A stretch of DNA of 64,000 nt from an uncultured Chitinophaga sp. (GTDB lineage: Bacteria; Bacteroidota; Bacteroidia; Chitinophagales; Chitinophagaceae): contig NZ_CAMLHC010000013.1 of the NCBI RefSeq assembly GCF_946479755.1, positions 1 through 64,000 of the forward strand, read 5' to 3'. Position 1 is the first letter of the stretch, and each line of letters starts with the position of its first letter. The notes beneath the pieces were generated by a model. It saw nothing but the letters and a program-made list of their open reading frames with translations. It did no database searches and was not told the origin of the DNA. The position numbers and the translations under genes were made by a program. This document shows, piece after piece, positions 9,257-18,080 of the stretch.

Positions 9257-10015
9257 CTATTTTACGATGCTGGTCTCCCAGCCGTCATATTCTGCGTTGA
9301 CCTGTTGGGCCAATTCCCAAAGGGTCATGACCACACTGTCTATAATGGCTTCGCTGGCTTTGTCTGACCGCGACACACACAGTTTGAACGGAAACTCAGG
9401 ATTGTCATTCTTCATGTCATGGGCAATCTCAAAACCGTTCTCCCGGATATGTTCCCAATAGGCGGTCTTGTCTTCTTCCGTTCTGAAATGGATCCAGTGT
9501 TCAATGGGACGCTCCCGCTCCGACATGTCGCCATGCTGACGCAACATCCGCAATACTTTCCTGTTCTGGATACGCTGAAACTCATATACGTCGGGAAACA
9601 GGAAATCGAAGTAAAGCTCCCAGTTATTATCCTCCTTTACACCGTAGTCATAACGGTAGTCCGGGAACTTGATCATTGCATCCGCAATGAATTTATCATG
9701 CAGCAACAGGTTGCCTGTATAAAAATAAAAGTCACGTACACCATTGGAAAAAGTACGGCCCACAAAATGTGCGTCCAGATTGGTTGTTAGCTGTTCTACC
9801 AGGCTGTCCTCTATCTCGCCCATGATGGCGAATTCATCGTTCTGTGGAAATCCGTCTTCCCGTGGATTGTTCAGGTATACCGTAATATATATCGCATTCG
9901 GCTTCTCCTTCAATGGTGCAAATCGTCTCAGATCAAGGTCAAGGCCTATTACTGCTGGACTTTCTTCAATATGGCACGTGTAAATATCCCAGTCCGGTCG
10001 GTAATCCTTATGCAT
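9257..10015 (-). CDS. DUF695 plus RraB-like regulator domain protein
   Basis: The 252-residue cytosolic protein appears to have two parts. Residues about 1-140 resemble DUF695 (DWDIYTCHIEESPAVIGLDL early on), and residues about 150-245 resemble the RraB fold, a family that binds and inhibits RNase E in Proteobacteria (EHWIHFRTEEDKTAYWEHI and FKLCVSRSD). Bacteroidota carry this combination as an uncharacterised protein; whether it acts on an RNase is inference from the second domain only. No signal peptide or membrane segment is present. The start codon at 10015 is followed by MHKDYRPDWD, a plausible native N-terminus. Confidence 0.75.
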   Translation of the reverse strand: MHKDYRPDWDIYTCHIEESPAVIGLDLDLRRFAPLKEKPNAIYITVYLNNPREDGFPQNDEFAIMGEIEDSLVEQLTTNLDAHFVGRTFSNGVRDFYFYTGNLLLHDKFIADAMIKFPDYRYDYGVKEDNNWELYFDFLFPDVYEFQRIQNRKVLRMLRQHGDMSERERPIEHWIHFRTEEDKTAYWEHIRENGFEIAHDMKNDNPEFPFKLCVSRSDKASEAIIDSVVMTLWELAQQVNAEYDGWETSIVK

Positions 10016-10440
10016 ATAAAAAAATTAAAATAACGCAACAGCTGGCTGTAAAGATACGTAGCTATCTGTTACCATTGAAATCATTTTCTCGCAAAGATGA
10101 ATATAAGACCTGTATTTTTTTGGTAAGAACGCAAAGAACCGGAGACCGCTTGTTATTTCTTTGTACGCTTACCGATATCTTTTTATTCTTTGCGTTCTTA
10201 CCAAAAAAACACTGGTCTTATGCCGCTTTGCGAGAGCTTAACACTATTTAACACTCGTGGATTTTCAGGCACACCCTTTGTAAAACCATTACCTGTAAAG
10301 AATTCTGTAAGATCCCGAAGTCAGAACATGTTACTGTGGTGGATTCTGACACACCTTTCATCCTAAAAAAACGTTTTTCTTCCTTCATTACAACTAAATT
10401 TACCGCCGCTATAAATTGTTGGACGCTAGTAAAAGAAATT
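10016..10440. other. 425-base non-coding stretch before the receptor gene
   Basis: It holds the large inverted repeat at 10088-10234, a shorter GTCAGAA/TTCTGAC inverted repeat at about 10320-10351, and a direct repeat TTAACACT near 10238-10251. No credible gene is seen on either strand, and I could not identify a clear -33/-7 promoter for the receptor gene. Confidence 0.6.
10088..10234. repeat. Long inverted repeat (about 50-base arms), left of receptor gene
   Basis: The left arm spans 10088-10138 and the right arm 10186-10234. The ends CTCGCAAAG/CTTTGCGAG, the middle ATAAGACC/GGTCTTAT and the inner TTTTTTTGGTAAGAACGCAA-type segments pair almost perfectly, with short mismatched patches between. 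The loop is about 47 bases and contains a degenerate extra copy of the inner segment. The GTAAGAACGCAAAG core recurs in the repeat at 12938-13123. Confidence 0.9.
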
Positions 10441-12936
10441 ATGAGAAAAGTTGTATTGCTATTGACAGGATGGATGTTCTTGTTTAACCTGGCATTAACG
10501 GCACAACAGCACGGTAATAAACCGCCTGCTGGCAATGCCGGAAATATCTACGGAAAACTGCTCGACGCACAGACAGGAAAACCGGTAGAATATGCATCTG
10601 TAGCCCTGCTGCGCCCGGATTCCTCCGTGCTCACCGGCATGCTTTCCAAACCCAACGGTGATTTTAACTTTGAAAACCTCGCGCTCGGAAAATATATACT
10701 GAAAGTAAACTTCATCGGCTATGAAGCTTTCTTCAAACCGGTACAGCTCAACGCCAAAAGCGCCACGCTCGATGCGGGCAATATTAAACTTCGCCCTAAT
10801 GTAAAGTCGCTGGCTGCTGTCAACGTAGTAGGAGAAAAACCAGCCTTTACCATGGCGATCGACAAAAGGGTGTTCAACGTGGAAAAAAACCTCGCCAGCA
10901 TCGGCGGCACGGCCACGGATGTACTGAAACAGGTGCCTTCCGTGAGTGTAGACATAGACGGTAACGTGAGCGTTCGCAACGGCGCACCCACCATCTTCGT
11001 GGACGGACGCCCCACTACCCTCACGCTCGACCAGATCCCGGCAGACGCTATCGCCAATATCGAAGTGGTCACCAACCCCTCCGCTAAATACGATGCGGAA
11101 GGGATGAGCGGTATCTTAAACATCGTCCTGAAGAAAAATAAAAAAGCAGGGATCAACGGACAACTCAGCGCCGGCGTGTCTTCCCTGGGCAGCACCAATA
11201 CCGGCATTGATTTCAACCTGCGCCAGGAGAAGTTCAACTTCTTCATCAACTACGGCACACGTAACCGCAGGTCCCCCATGACCAGCCGTATCTCCCGGAA
11301 AAATATGCTGTCAGACACGACCACCTACACCGATCAGCTGCAGGACGGGGACTTCTACCGGAACTTCCAGAACGGCCGCATCGGCGTTGACTGGTTCATG
11401 GATAACCGTAATACCCTCACTATCTCCCAGGGCATCACCGGCGGTAATTTCAACCGTTACAACGATCAGACCCAGAACGAATTTGACATTCACCGGGAGC
11501 TGGTCCGCTACGGCACCGGTATCAACAACAGTAAAAACGGATTCCGCAACTACTCCACCCAGCTGGGCTATAAACACACCTTCGCACGCGAAGGTGAAGA
11601 ACTGACGGCAGACTTTACCTATAACTATGCCACCAGCGACAACAGTTCTGAATATTCACTGCAATACTATAACCTGAAAGGCGATACCATCAACAGCCCG
11701 GTAAAGCCGCAATACCGTTATGGCAACGGGGAAGGTAAAACAACGTATATCACCGGGCAGGTGGACTATGTACGCCCTTTCTCCGATAAATCGAAGATCG
11801 AAATGGGCCTGCGTACCAACACCCGTAAGTTCGATAACTTTACCAATACCTTCGGGCAGAACTACCCCAGTGGCACGTTCACCATCGACTCCGCATTGTC
11901 CAACAACTACCACTACCAGGAACAGATCAACGCAGGGTATGTAAGCTACAGCGGCGCCCAGGGCAACTTCGGGTACCAGGCCGGCCTGAGAGCGGAGCAG
12001 TCCAACTATACCGGCGAAACCCGCTTCGGCGACAAGGCCTCCTACAAGATCAACTACCCGATCAGCCTTTTCCCCAGCGTGTTCCTGTCCCAGAAATTCA
12101 AAGGTGATCATGAGCTGCAACTCAACTACAGCCGCCGTATACGCCGCCCCTGGTTCCGTGACCTGCTGCCTACCATCGAGTACAGCGGACAGAATGCCAG
12201 CCGCGGTAACCCCGACCTGCGCCCGGAATTCACCAATTCCTTTGAGCTGTCTTACCTGAAAGACATCGCACATAAACACAACGTGCTGGTATCCTTGTAT
12301 TACCGCAATACCGATAACGCTATCACAGATTTTTATGTAGATACCACCCTTAACCTGAACGGGCAAACGCAACGGGTACTGCTGTCTTACCCGATCAACG
12401 CCAGCACCCGCAACTCCTTTGGCGCAGAGTTCACCGTAAGAAGCCAGATTACCAAAGACTGGGACCTGACGGCCAACGTCAACCTGGCACAGACAAAAAT
12501 CAGTGCTGCTAACCAGGGAAACAACTTCAGTAACTCCGGTTTTACCTGGTTCGGTAAACTCAACAGCAACACCAAACTGCCCTGGAACCTCACCCTTCAG
12601 ATCACCGGGGAATATGAATCCCGCCAGATCCTGCCGCAGGGAGAGAGAAAACCGGTGTACTCCATCGATGCCGGCATCAAAAAGGATATGCTGAAAAACA
12701 AAGCGCTGTCCGTTTCCCTGACGCTGAACGACATCTTTAATTCAGACCGTAACCTCAGCTATACCAGCACGGCATTCTCCGAAACAGAGAACTACCGTAA
12801 ACGCCTCACCCGCGAGCTTCGGCTCAACGCTACCTGGCGTTTCGGGAAGATGGATTACAACCTGTTCAAAAGGAAGAGCAACAAGTCCGGTAAAGACAAT
12901 AACAACGAGATGGGCGGCGGCGACAAAGGCGAGTAG
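10441..12936 (+). CDS. Outer-membrane beta-barrel receptor (TonB-dependent receptor-like)
   Basis: Starting at the ATG at 10441 the product is 831 residues with a signal peptide ending near ALTAQQ. A carboxypeptidase-regulatory-like beta-sandwich follows (about 34-115, GKLLDAQTGKPVEYASVALL). Then comes a plug domain (about 125-235) with VLKQVPSVSVD, FVDGRPTTL and IEVVTNPSAKYDAEGMSGIL, and a long beta-barrel of the OMP_b-brl_3 type. This group imports or binds unidentified ligands; no SusD partner lies next to it, so it is not a classical SusCD pair. The C-terminus is hydrophilic (DNNNEMGGGDKGE) rather than ending in Phe, which is common in this subgroup. The gene is bracketed by two related giant inverted repeats. 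The upstream in-frame ATG at 10336 lacks a signal-like sequence and is rejected. Confidence 0.9.
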   Translation: MRKVVLLLTGWMFLFNLALTAQQHGNKPPAGNAGNIYGKLLDAQTGKPVEYASVALLRPDSSVLTGMLSKPNGDFNFENLALGKYILKVNFIGYEAFFKPVQLNAKSATLDAGNIKLRPNVKSLAAVNVVGEKPAFTMAIDKRVFNVEKNLASIGGTATDVLKQVPSVSVDIDGNVSVRNGAPTIFVDGRPTTLTLDQIPADAIANIEVVTNPSAKYDAEGMSGILNIVLKKNKKAGINGQLSAGVSSLGSTNTGIDFNLRQEKFNFFINYGTRNRRSPMTSRISRKNMLSDTTTYTDQLQDGDFYRNFQNGRIGVDWFMDNRNTLTISQGITGGNFNRYNDQTQNEFDIHRELVRYGTGINNSKNGFRNYSTQLGYKHTFAREGEELTADFTYNYATSDNSSEYSLQYYNLKGDTINSPVKPQYRYGNGEGKTTYITGQVDYVRPFSDKSKIEMGLRTNTRKFDNFTNTFGQNYPSGTFTIDSALSNNYHYQEQINAGYVSYSGAQGNFGYQAGLRAEQSNYTGETRFGDKASYKINYPISLFPSVFLSQKFKGDHELQLNYSRRIRRPWFRDLLPTIEYSGQNASRGNPDLRPEFTNSFELSYLKDIAHKHNVLVSLYYRNTDNAITDFYVDTTLNLNGQTQRVLLSYPINASTRNSFGAEFTVRSQITKDWDLTANVNLAQTKISAANQGNNFSNSGFTWFGKLNSNTKLPWNLTLQITGEYESRQILPQGERKPVYSIDAGIKKDMLKNKALSVSLTLNDIFNSDRNLSYTSTAFSETENYRKRLTRELRLNATWRFGKMDYNLFKRKSNKSGKDNNNEMGGGDKGE

Positions 12937-12937
12937 C

Positions 12938-13123
12938 TCACGCAAAGAAACACTTAAGGCCTACATTATTTTGTAAGAACGCAAAGGAGCGAAGATTACA
13001 TTTGAGAATATTGTATTATTGTACCCGGCTTATAGGTATAGTTATATTGTATTATCAAATTGAGTTCTTCGCTCCTTTGCGTTCTTACAAAATAATGTAG
13101 GCCTTAAGTGTTTCTTTGCGTGA
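12938..13123. repeat. Perfect 58-base inverted repeat, right of receptor gene
   Basis: Bases 12938-12995 are the exact reverse complement of 13066-13123, with a 70-base AT-rich spacer that itself holds a direct repeat of TATTGTATTAT. The left arm starts 2 bases after the receptor stop codon and the right arm ends 15 bases before the thioesterase start. It shares GTAAGAACGCAAAG and CGCAAAG blocks with the repeat at 10088-10234. It could act as a terminator or mRNA stabiliser, or be a non-autonomous mobile element. Confidence 0.95.
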
Positions 13124-13138
13124 AAAAAATCAAGCTAC

Positions 13139-13612
13139 ATGGACTCTATTTATCATACCATTACCCTGCGTTTCCTCGCTGAACCTTCTGACGTTAACTT
13201 TGGCGGCAAAGTACATGGAGGCTCCGTGATGAAGTGGATAGACCAGGCAGGTTATACCTGTGCGGCCAACTGGAGCGGGCAATATGCGGTCACCGTATAT
13301 GTAGGCGGCATCCGCTTTTTCAAACCGATTGCCATCGGTGACCTGGTGGAGATTACGGCTACCATCATCTATACCGGCAATACCAGCATGCACATCTCCA
13401 TTGATGTTTTTGCAGGCAACCCGCGGCAGCAGCACAAACAGAAAACCACGCACTGCGTGATGGTATTTGCCGCCGTAGACGATAACGGTAAAACCATACC
13501 GGTACCCAAATGGACACCACGTACAGCCAATGAGATCAGTATGGAGAGTTATGCTAAAAAACTGATGGATCTCCGCAAGGATATCGACGAGGAGATGAAG
13601 CCTTATATGTAG
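13139..13612 (+). CDS. Acyl-CoA thioesterase, hotdog fold (YciA-like)
   Basis: The 157-residue cytosolic protein fits the acyl-CoA hydrolase branch of hotdog thioesterases: NFGGKVHGGSVMKWIDQAG (about 19-37) carries the conserved N/G/G and Asp positions of the active site, and VGGIRFFKPIAIGDLVE follows. It hydrolyses acyl-CoA to free acid and CoA; chain-length preference cannot be read from sequence. The start ATG at 13139 lies just after the 58-base repeat, leaving little room for a promoter of its own outside it. Confidence 0.87.
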   Translation: MDSIYHTITLRFLAEPSDVNFGGKVHGGSVMKWIDQAGYTCAANWSGQYAVTVYVGGIRFFKPIAIGDLVEITATIIYTGNTSMHISIDVFAGNPRQQHKQKTTHCVMVFAAVDDNGKTIPVPKWTPRTANEISMESYAKKLMDLRKDIDEEMKPYM

Positions 13613-13647
13613 GCTGCGCCGTCAGACGCCTGTTCACCTTAATGTTG

Positions 13648-13667
13648 CCCGGGGCTTCGGCCCCGGG
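13648..13667. terminator. GC-rich UUCG hairpin between convergent genes
   Basis: CCCGGGGC-TTCG-GCCCCGGG forms a very stable stem with a UUCG tetraloop. It lies between the thioesterase stop and the ABC transporter stop. There is no T-tract, so it may block exonucleases or readthrough rather than act as a standard terminator. Confidence 0.55.
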
Positions 13668-13673
13668 GACCTG

Positions 13674-15455
13674 CTAGTGGCTGAACTGCATTTCGCTCAG
13701 CATGCGGTACAGTCCTCCGTCAACCCCTATCAGTTCTGCGTGGGTGCCTTGTTCCACGATCTGTCCTTTGTCGAGCACAATGATTTTATCCGCCTGCCGG
13801 ATGGTAGACAGGCGATGCGCAATAACGATGGAGGTACGGCCTTCCATCAGTTTATCCAGCGCGTCCTGCACCAGTCTTTCTGATTCAGAGTCCAGTGCAG
13901 ATGTAGCCTCATCAAGAATGAGGATACGCGGATTTTTAAGTACCGCCCTTGCGATGGCGATACGCTGACGCTGCCCCCCGGACAGCTGAATGCCCCGTTC
14001 CCCTACAATGGTCTCCAGGCCGAGCGGGAAATGTTTGATAAACTCCCAGGCGTTGGCCTGACGGGCAGCCGCCTCTATCTCTCCCTCCGTCGCGTCCGGC
14101 CTGCCATAGGCGATATTCTCGCGGATGGTGCCGCCGAAAAGAAACACGTCCTGTGGCACTACCGCCATCTGCGACCGAAGCACCGACAGCGGTATGGAAG
14201 TACCCGGTTTGCCATCATATAGGATACGGCCTTCGATCGGATCGTAGAGACGCAGTAACAGCGATACGATCGTACTCTTACCGGCGCCGCTGGGGCCTAC
14301 CAGCGCCACTTTCTGGTCTTCCTCCACTTCAAAGGAGATATTTTCAAGGATGGTCAGGTCAGGCCGGGAAGGATAATGAAAAGAGATATTACGGAAAGAG
14401 ATCTGACCACCCAGTTGTTCGCCCGGCGCGATCTGCGTCACCTCTGTAATGGCTTCTTCCGGCTCATCCAGTATTTCGAGGAGGTTTTCGGTGGCGCCGA
14501 TGCTTTTCTGCAAACTGGTGTATATTTCCGCCAACCCTGCAATAGAACCGCCGATAAATACGGAATACAGGATAAATGACAGCAGCTGGGGCGTGCTCAT
14601 GCCCATGGACACCCCTCTCCAGATCACCGCCACCAGGGCGCCGAAAATACCGAGGATAATAAAAGAAGAGAAAGCTCCGCGGTATTTCCCGCTTTTCATG
14701 CCGATACGGGCTGCCTCATTGGTACGCTGCCGGTAGCGGGCTATTTCAAAAAATTCATTGGCAAAAGCCTTTACATTGACAATCCCCTGCAGTGTCTCTT
14801 CCACAACGGTATTCGCCGCCGCCACCTGTGTCTGTACCTGTTTGGAGAACTGACGAATGAACTTACCAAAGAACACAGCTGCCACCATCATGATGGGCAG
14901 AATGGCCAGCATAAAGGCCGTCAGCTGCCAGGAAGTAACCAGCAGGATGATCACACCACCAACGATGATGATCATCTGACGGATAAATTCTGCCAGCGTG
15001 GTGGTAAAGGTGTCCTGTAACAGGGTGATATCAGAGGAAATACGACTGCTCAGCTCTCCCACCCTTCTTTCCAGGAAAAACCGCATGGGTAGCCGGATCA
15101 TATGGCTGTACACATGCTGCCGCAGCGCCGCCAGCGTTTTTTCGGTGACGTTCACAAACAGGATGGTGCGAAAGAAAGAGAAAATGGCCTGTCCCACCAA
15201 TACCGCTACCAGTAACAGTCCTGCCTTATTGAAACCATGAAGGAGGTCATTCACGCTTTTGGGATCAACCAGGTCTCCCAGCAGGCGGGGAAAGGCCAGG
15301 CCGGCAAGGCTGGAGATCAGCAGAAAAACGAACCCGAGGGCAAACTCCACCCAGTAAGGTTTTACATAACGGAATAAGCGAAAGGTTTTTTTAAGGGACG
15401 TCCATTTCAAATTAGGTTTGGGAGCCGGGACGGAGGCCATGGTTTCATTTTGCAT
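13674..15455 (-). CDS. MsbA-like ABC exporter (fused permease and ATPase)
   Basis: With the ATG at 15455 (MQNETMASVPAPKPNLKW) the product is 593 residues. The first about 320 residues are a six-helix ABC transmembrane domain; the last about 230 are a nucleotide-binding domain with Walker A GPSGAGKST, signature LSGGQRQR, Walker B ILILDEATSALD and the switch histidine in IVIAHRLS. Half-transporters of this layout dimerise in the inner membrane and export lipids, lipid A precursors, peptides or drugs; the substrate cannot be assigned. A longer in-frame ORF reaches 15536, but its extra 27 residues are not family-like. Confidence 0.9.
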   Translation of the reverse strand: MQNETMASVPAPKPNLKWTSLKKTFRLFRYVKPYWVEFALGFVFLLISSLAGLAFPRLLGDLVDPKSVNDLLHGFNKAGLLLVAVLVGQAIFSFFRTILFVNVTEKTLAALRQHVYSHMIRLPMRFFLERRVGELSSRISSDITLLQDTFTTTLAEFIRQMIIIVGGVIILLVTSWQLTAFMLAILPIMMVAAVFFGKFIRQFSKQVQTQVAAANTVVEETLQGIVNVKAFANEFFEIARYRQRTNEAARIGMKSGKYRGAFSSFIILGIFGALVAVIWRGVSMGMSTPQLLSFILYSVFIGGSIAGLAEIYTSLQKSIGATENLLEILDEPEEAITEVTQIAPGEQLGGQISFRNISFHYPSRPDLTILENISFEVEEDQKVALVGPSGAGKSTIVSLLLRLYDPIEGRILYDGKPGTSIPLSVLRSQMAVVPQDVFLFGGTIRENIAYGRPDATEGEIEAAARQANAWEFIKHFPLGLETIVGERGIQLSGGQRQRIAIARAVLKNPRILILDEATSALDSESERLVQDALDKLMEGRTSIVIAHRLSTIRQADKIIVLDKGQIVEQGTHAELIGVDGGLYRMLSEMQFSH

Positions 15456-15577
15456 TAGGATATATACTTTGTTAATGGGGACGATATACCAGCAAATATA
15501 TTGTATAAAGGAATGCCTTACTTCGGATAAAAGCAATTTTTATTCCGTAGTAAGGCATCGGTTAGGGCAACCCGCTG

Positions 15578-15832
15578 TTATGGTCTGCGCCCTGGATTTT
15601 TGGAGGAATCTCCGGCGCCGGTGCCGAAGCGGGCTGAATCTTCGCCCGGATTAATGGCTCCCGGAGGTGTTTGTGCGGCAGGCGCGGTGTCCGGGAGGAT
15701 AGCGGCCGTGTCTGTAGTACCGCTGTTGTCCAGGTTCATCGAATCCTGGTTGTTGTTTTGTGCGCCATTGCCGCAGGCCGTCAACATGGCGACGGAAATG
15801 CCGGCAGCTAACAGCAGATGAGATACTTTCAT
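15578..15832 (-). CDS. Small lipoprotein, unknown function
   Basis: The 84-residue product starts MKVSHLLLAAGISVAMLTAC, a type II signal peptide with lipobox LTAC. The mature part is low-complexity and acidic (Asn, Asp, Thr, Pro, Gly), for example TDTAAILPDTAPAAQTPPG. No domain is recognised. It is followed in the same direction, after 69 bases, by a second small lipoprotein of similar composition upstream, suggesting a linked pair. Confidence 0.7.
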   Translation of the reverse strand: MKVSHLLLAAGISVAMLTACGNGAQNNNQDSMNLDNSGTTDTAAILPDTAPAAQTPPGAINPGEDSARFGTGAGDSSKNPGRRP

Positions 15833-15901
15833 GATCCAGTGTTTAAAGGGTGAAATAAACAGTTACATGGTATAAACAAACTTCATCCCCTTTAAAACGC
15901 G

Positions 15902-16099
15902 TTACTGGCGGGTAGTATCTGGTTTGGTCATGGTGCTGTCCACCGGTATTACACTGGTGCTGTCTACTTTAGGTACGGTTACCGCAGCGGAATCTGCTTC
16001 ACGGGAAGCCTCCTTGCTGCTGTTGCAGGCAAACAAAAGGATACAAAGGATTCCTGTAACGCAGGCTACCATAAAAAATTTATATACGAAAGGCTTCAT
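15902..16099 (-). CDS. Small lipoprotein, unknown function
   Basis: The ATG at 16099 gives 65 residues: MKPFVYKFF, a hydrophobic segment, lipobox LFAC, and a short Ser/Thr/Asp/Pro/Val-rich tail (VPKVDSTSVIPVDSTMTKP). It resembles its downstream neighbour in build, not in detailed sequence. An in-frame ATG at 16153 would place 18 polar residues ahead of the signal and is not favoured. It is divergent from the MgtC gene. Confidence 0.65.
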   Translation of the reverse strand: MKPFVYKFFMVACVTGILCILLFACNSSKEASREADSAAVTVPKVDSTSVIPVDSTMTKPDTTRQ

Positions 16100-16157
16100 A
16101 TGGCAGGTATTTATTGTTCTTAATGAAGTAGATGCAGGAAAGAATTGTGCCAACCCT

Positions 16158-16165
16158 TACATTTG
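16158..16165 (+). promoter_or_regulatory. Possible -7 box for the MgtC gene
   Basis: TACATTTG matches the Bacteroidota -7 consensus TAnnTTTG and ends 25 bases before the ATG at 16191. No good -33 TTTG is found 19 bases upstream, so the call rests on the box and its position. Confidence 0.35.
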
Positions 16166-16190
16166 TAAGCGTATATTTCCCCTTTTCGAT

Positions 16191-16856
16191 ATGAAACATC
16201 TGTTACAAACAATAGAGGAAGACCAGATCCTGAAAGTATGTATCGCCCTGCTGATAGGCGCTATCCTGGGGCTGGAGCGGGAATACAAAAGGAAAGCGGC
16301 AGGGATGCGCACCATGACGCTCATCTGCCTCAGCAGTACCATCTTCACGATCCTTTCTGCTGAACTGGGCTACCCCAACAGCTCCGACCGCGTAGCATCC
16401 AACATCCTTACCGGTGTGGGTTTTATCGGCGCAGGCGTTATTTTCAAGAATGATTTTACCATCGACGGCATCACCACTGCGGCCTCCATCTGGATCGCCG
16501 CGGCCCTGGGCATGGCCATCGGCATGAGCCAGTATGTGCTGGCGATAGGCGGACTGGCAGGCGCTTTGATCGTGCTTATACTGATGGAGTTCACGGAAAG
16601 AAGTATTGCGGAAATCAATGACAAACGCTACTACACTATCTACTTCCAGGAAGAAAAATTTCCACAGGTAGACGTAGAGCATATCCTCAACACTTTTGGA
16701 TTAAAATACAAGCGGATGCAAACCGCCCGCAAGGAAGACCTGATCGAAGTCAATTACACAGTCCGTGGAAATCGTAGCAAAATGGAACGATTAGATGAAT
16801 TTTTGCTACAGAACAAACACATAGCACAATTCCAGGTACAACTAAACCCACTGTAA
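16191..16856 (+). CDS. MgtC/SapB family membrane protein
   Basis: The ATG at 16191 gives 221 residues. The N-terminal half has four or five hydrophobic helices with the family signatures GAILGLEREYKRKAAGMRT and NILTGVGFIGAGVIF. The C-terminal about 75 residues form a soluble, ACT-like domain (EINDKRYYTIYFQEEKF onward). MgtC proteins affect magnesium and phosphate homeostasis and modulate F-type ATPase in pathogens; in free-living Bacteroidota the role is unknown. An in-frame ORF extends upstream to 15924, but it overlaps the divergent lipoprotein and lacks the family start. Confidence 0.88.
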   Translation: MKHLLQTIEEDQILKVCIALLIGAILGLEREYKRKAAGMRTMTLICLSSTIFTILSAELGYPNSSDRVASNILTGVGFIGAGVIFKNDFTIDGITTAASIWIAAALGMAIGMSQYVLAIGGLAGALIVLILMEFTERSIAEINDKRYYTIYFQEEKFPQVDVEHILNTFGLKYKRMQTARKEDLIEVNYTVRGNRSKMERLDEFLLQNKHIAQFQVQLNPL

Positions 16857-16863
16857 CCATACC

Positions 16864-18063
16864 ATGCCCTCTTATGCAGACATGCCGCTACACTATGGTC
16901 ACGTACCGCCCTGGCTGGCCAAACGGATGGCCCTCCTGGGTGGCGCCATTGTAGAGGCTATTGTGACGGACTACGGAAAAAGTGAAGTGATAAGGCGGCT
17001 CAGCGACCCCTGCTGGTTTCAGGCGCTGGGATGTGTGCTGGGAATGGACTGGCATTCCTCCGGTATCACCACCAGCGTGATGGGCGCGCTGAAAAAAGCA
17101 GTCAACCCGCGTTCCGGGGAACTGGGCATTTATATCTGCGGCGGCAAAGGCCGGTACAGCCGGGAAACACCGGCCGAACTGATGCGCATCGCAGAGAAAA
17201 CCGGCCTCCCCGGCGATCAGCTGGTACACAGCAGCAAACTCACCGCCAAGGTAGATAATACCGCGATCCAGGACGGCTTCCAGCTGTACCTGCATTCTTT
17301 TGTGCTATCGACTGACGGCGACTGGGCCGTGGTGCAACAGGGCATGAACGACGCCAGCAGTATGGCACGCCGCTACCACTGGCACTCTTCTGCTTTCACG
17401 TCTTATACCGAAGCGCCGCATACCTTCATCTATGGCCGTAACCAGGGCATGATCCTCAATCTTACCGATACTGCGGCTGCCGCTACCAAAACCGGTATCC
17501 TGCAACTGCTGGAGGAAAAACCTGCACACCTGTTGCCCGAAATACGCAACCTGGTGATGCCCTCCCATCATGAGGTGCGCGCGGAAAACGTCAATCTCAA
17601 ACGCCTCGGCAGCGTGCTGGCGCTGGCGCATGACATACATCCCGCCAACTTCGAATCCCTGCTGATGCTGGAAGGCGTGGGTCCGCGCACCCTGCAATCC
17701 CTCACGCTCGTCAGTGAAGTCATACACGGCACTCCCTCCCGCTTTGAAGACCCGGCACGGTTTTCTTTTGCTCATGGCGGAAAAGACGGACACCCGTTTC
17801 CCGTGCCCACCCGGATCTATGACGAAACGATCGAAACGCTGCGGGACGCGCTGAACAAAGCGAAAATCGGCCATACCGACAAACAGGAGGCTATCCGCAA
17901 GCTGTCAACGTTAGCGCAACGCATAGAGCAGGATTTTGAGCCCAACGCCAATTTCGAAAAGGTGATAGAACGGGAAAAGCGGGATTCGTGGAAGTATGGC
18001 GGCCGTACCGTATTCGGAAAAGCGGCTCCGCCGAAAGACGGCGAACAATTATCTTTATTCTGA
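16864..18063 (+). CDS. DUF763 domain protein with helix-hairpin-helix-like segment
   Basis: The 399-residue protein matches the DUF763 family, which is widespread in archaea and bacteria and functionally unknown. Conserved marks include ADMPLHYGHVPPWL at the N-terminus, CGGKGRYSRETP (about 97-108) and YHWHSSAF (about 175-182). A segment at about 268-285, LLMLEGVGPRTLQSLTLV, resembles a DNA-binding helix-hairpin-helix. No signal or membrane segment is seen. Endonuclease V starts 17 bases downstream in the same direction, which suggests a DNA-repair or nucleic-acid context. Confidence 0.85.
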   Translation: MPSYADMPLHYGHVPPWLAKRMALLGGAIVEAIVTDYGKSEVIRRLSDPCWFQALGCVLGMDWHSSGITTSVMGALKKAVNPRSGELGIYICGGKGRYSRETPAELMRIAEKTGLPGDQLVHSSKLTAKVDNTAIQDGFQLYLHSFVLSTDGDWAVVQQGMNDASSMARRYHWHSSAFTSYTEAPHTFIYGRNQGMILNLTDTAAAATKTGILQLLEEKPAHLLPEIRNLVMPSHHEVRAENVNLKRLGSVLALAHDIHPANFESLLMLEGVGPRTLQSLTLVSEVIHGTPSRFEDPARFSFAHGGKDGHPFPVPTRIYDETIETLRDALNKAKIGHTDKQEAIRKLSTLAQRIEQDFEPNANFEKVIEREKRDSWKYGGRTVFGKAAPPKDGEQLSLF

Positions 18064-18080
18064 AGCAACAGCGGATATCC

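Noticed and set aside
10088..13123. Composite transposon bounded by the two giant inverted repeats
   Set aside because: No transposase, no target-site duplication seen, and the arms are only partly alike between the two repeats.
10088..13123. CRISPR-like repeats based on recurring CGCAAAG/CTTTGCG
   Set aside because: The copies are inverted arms of two hairpins, not evenly spaced direct repeats with unique spacers, and no cas genes are present.
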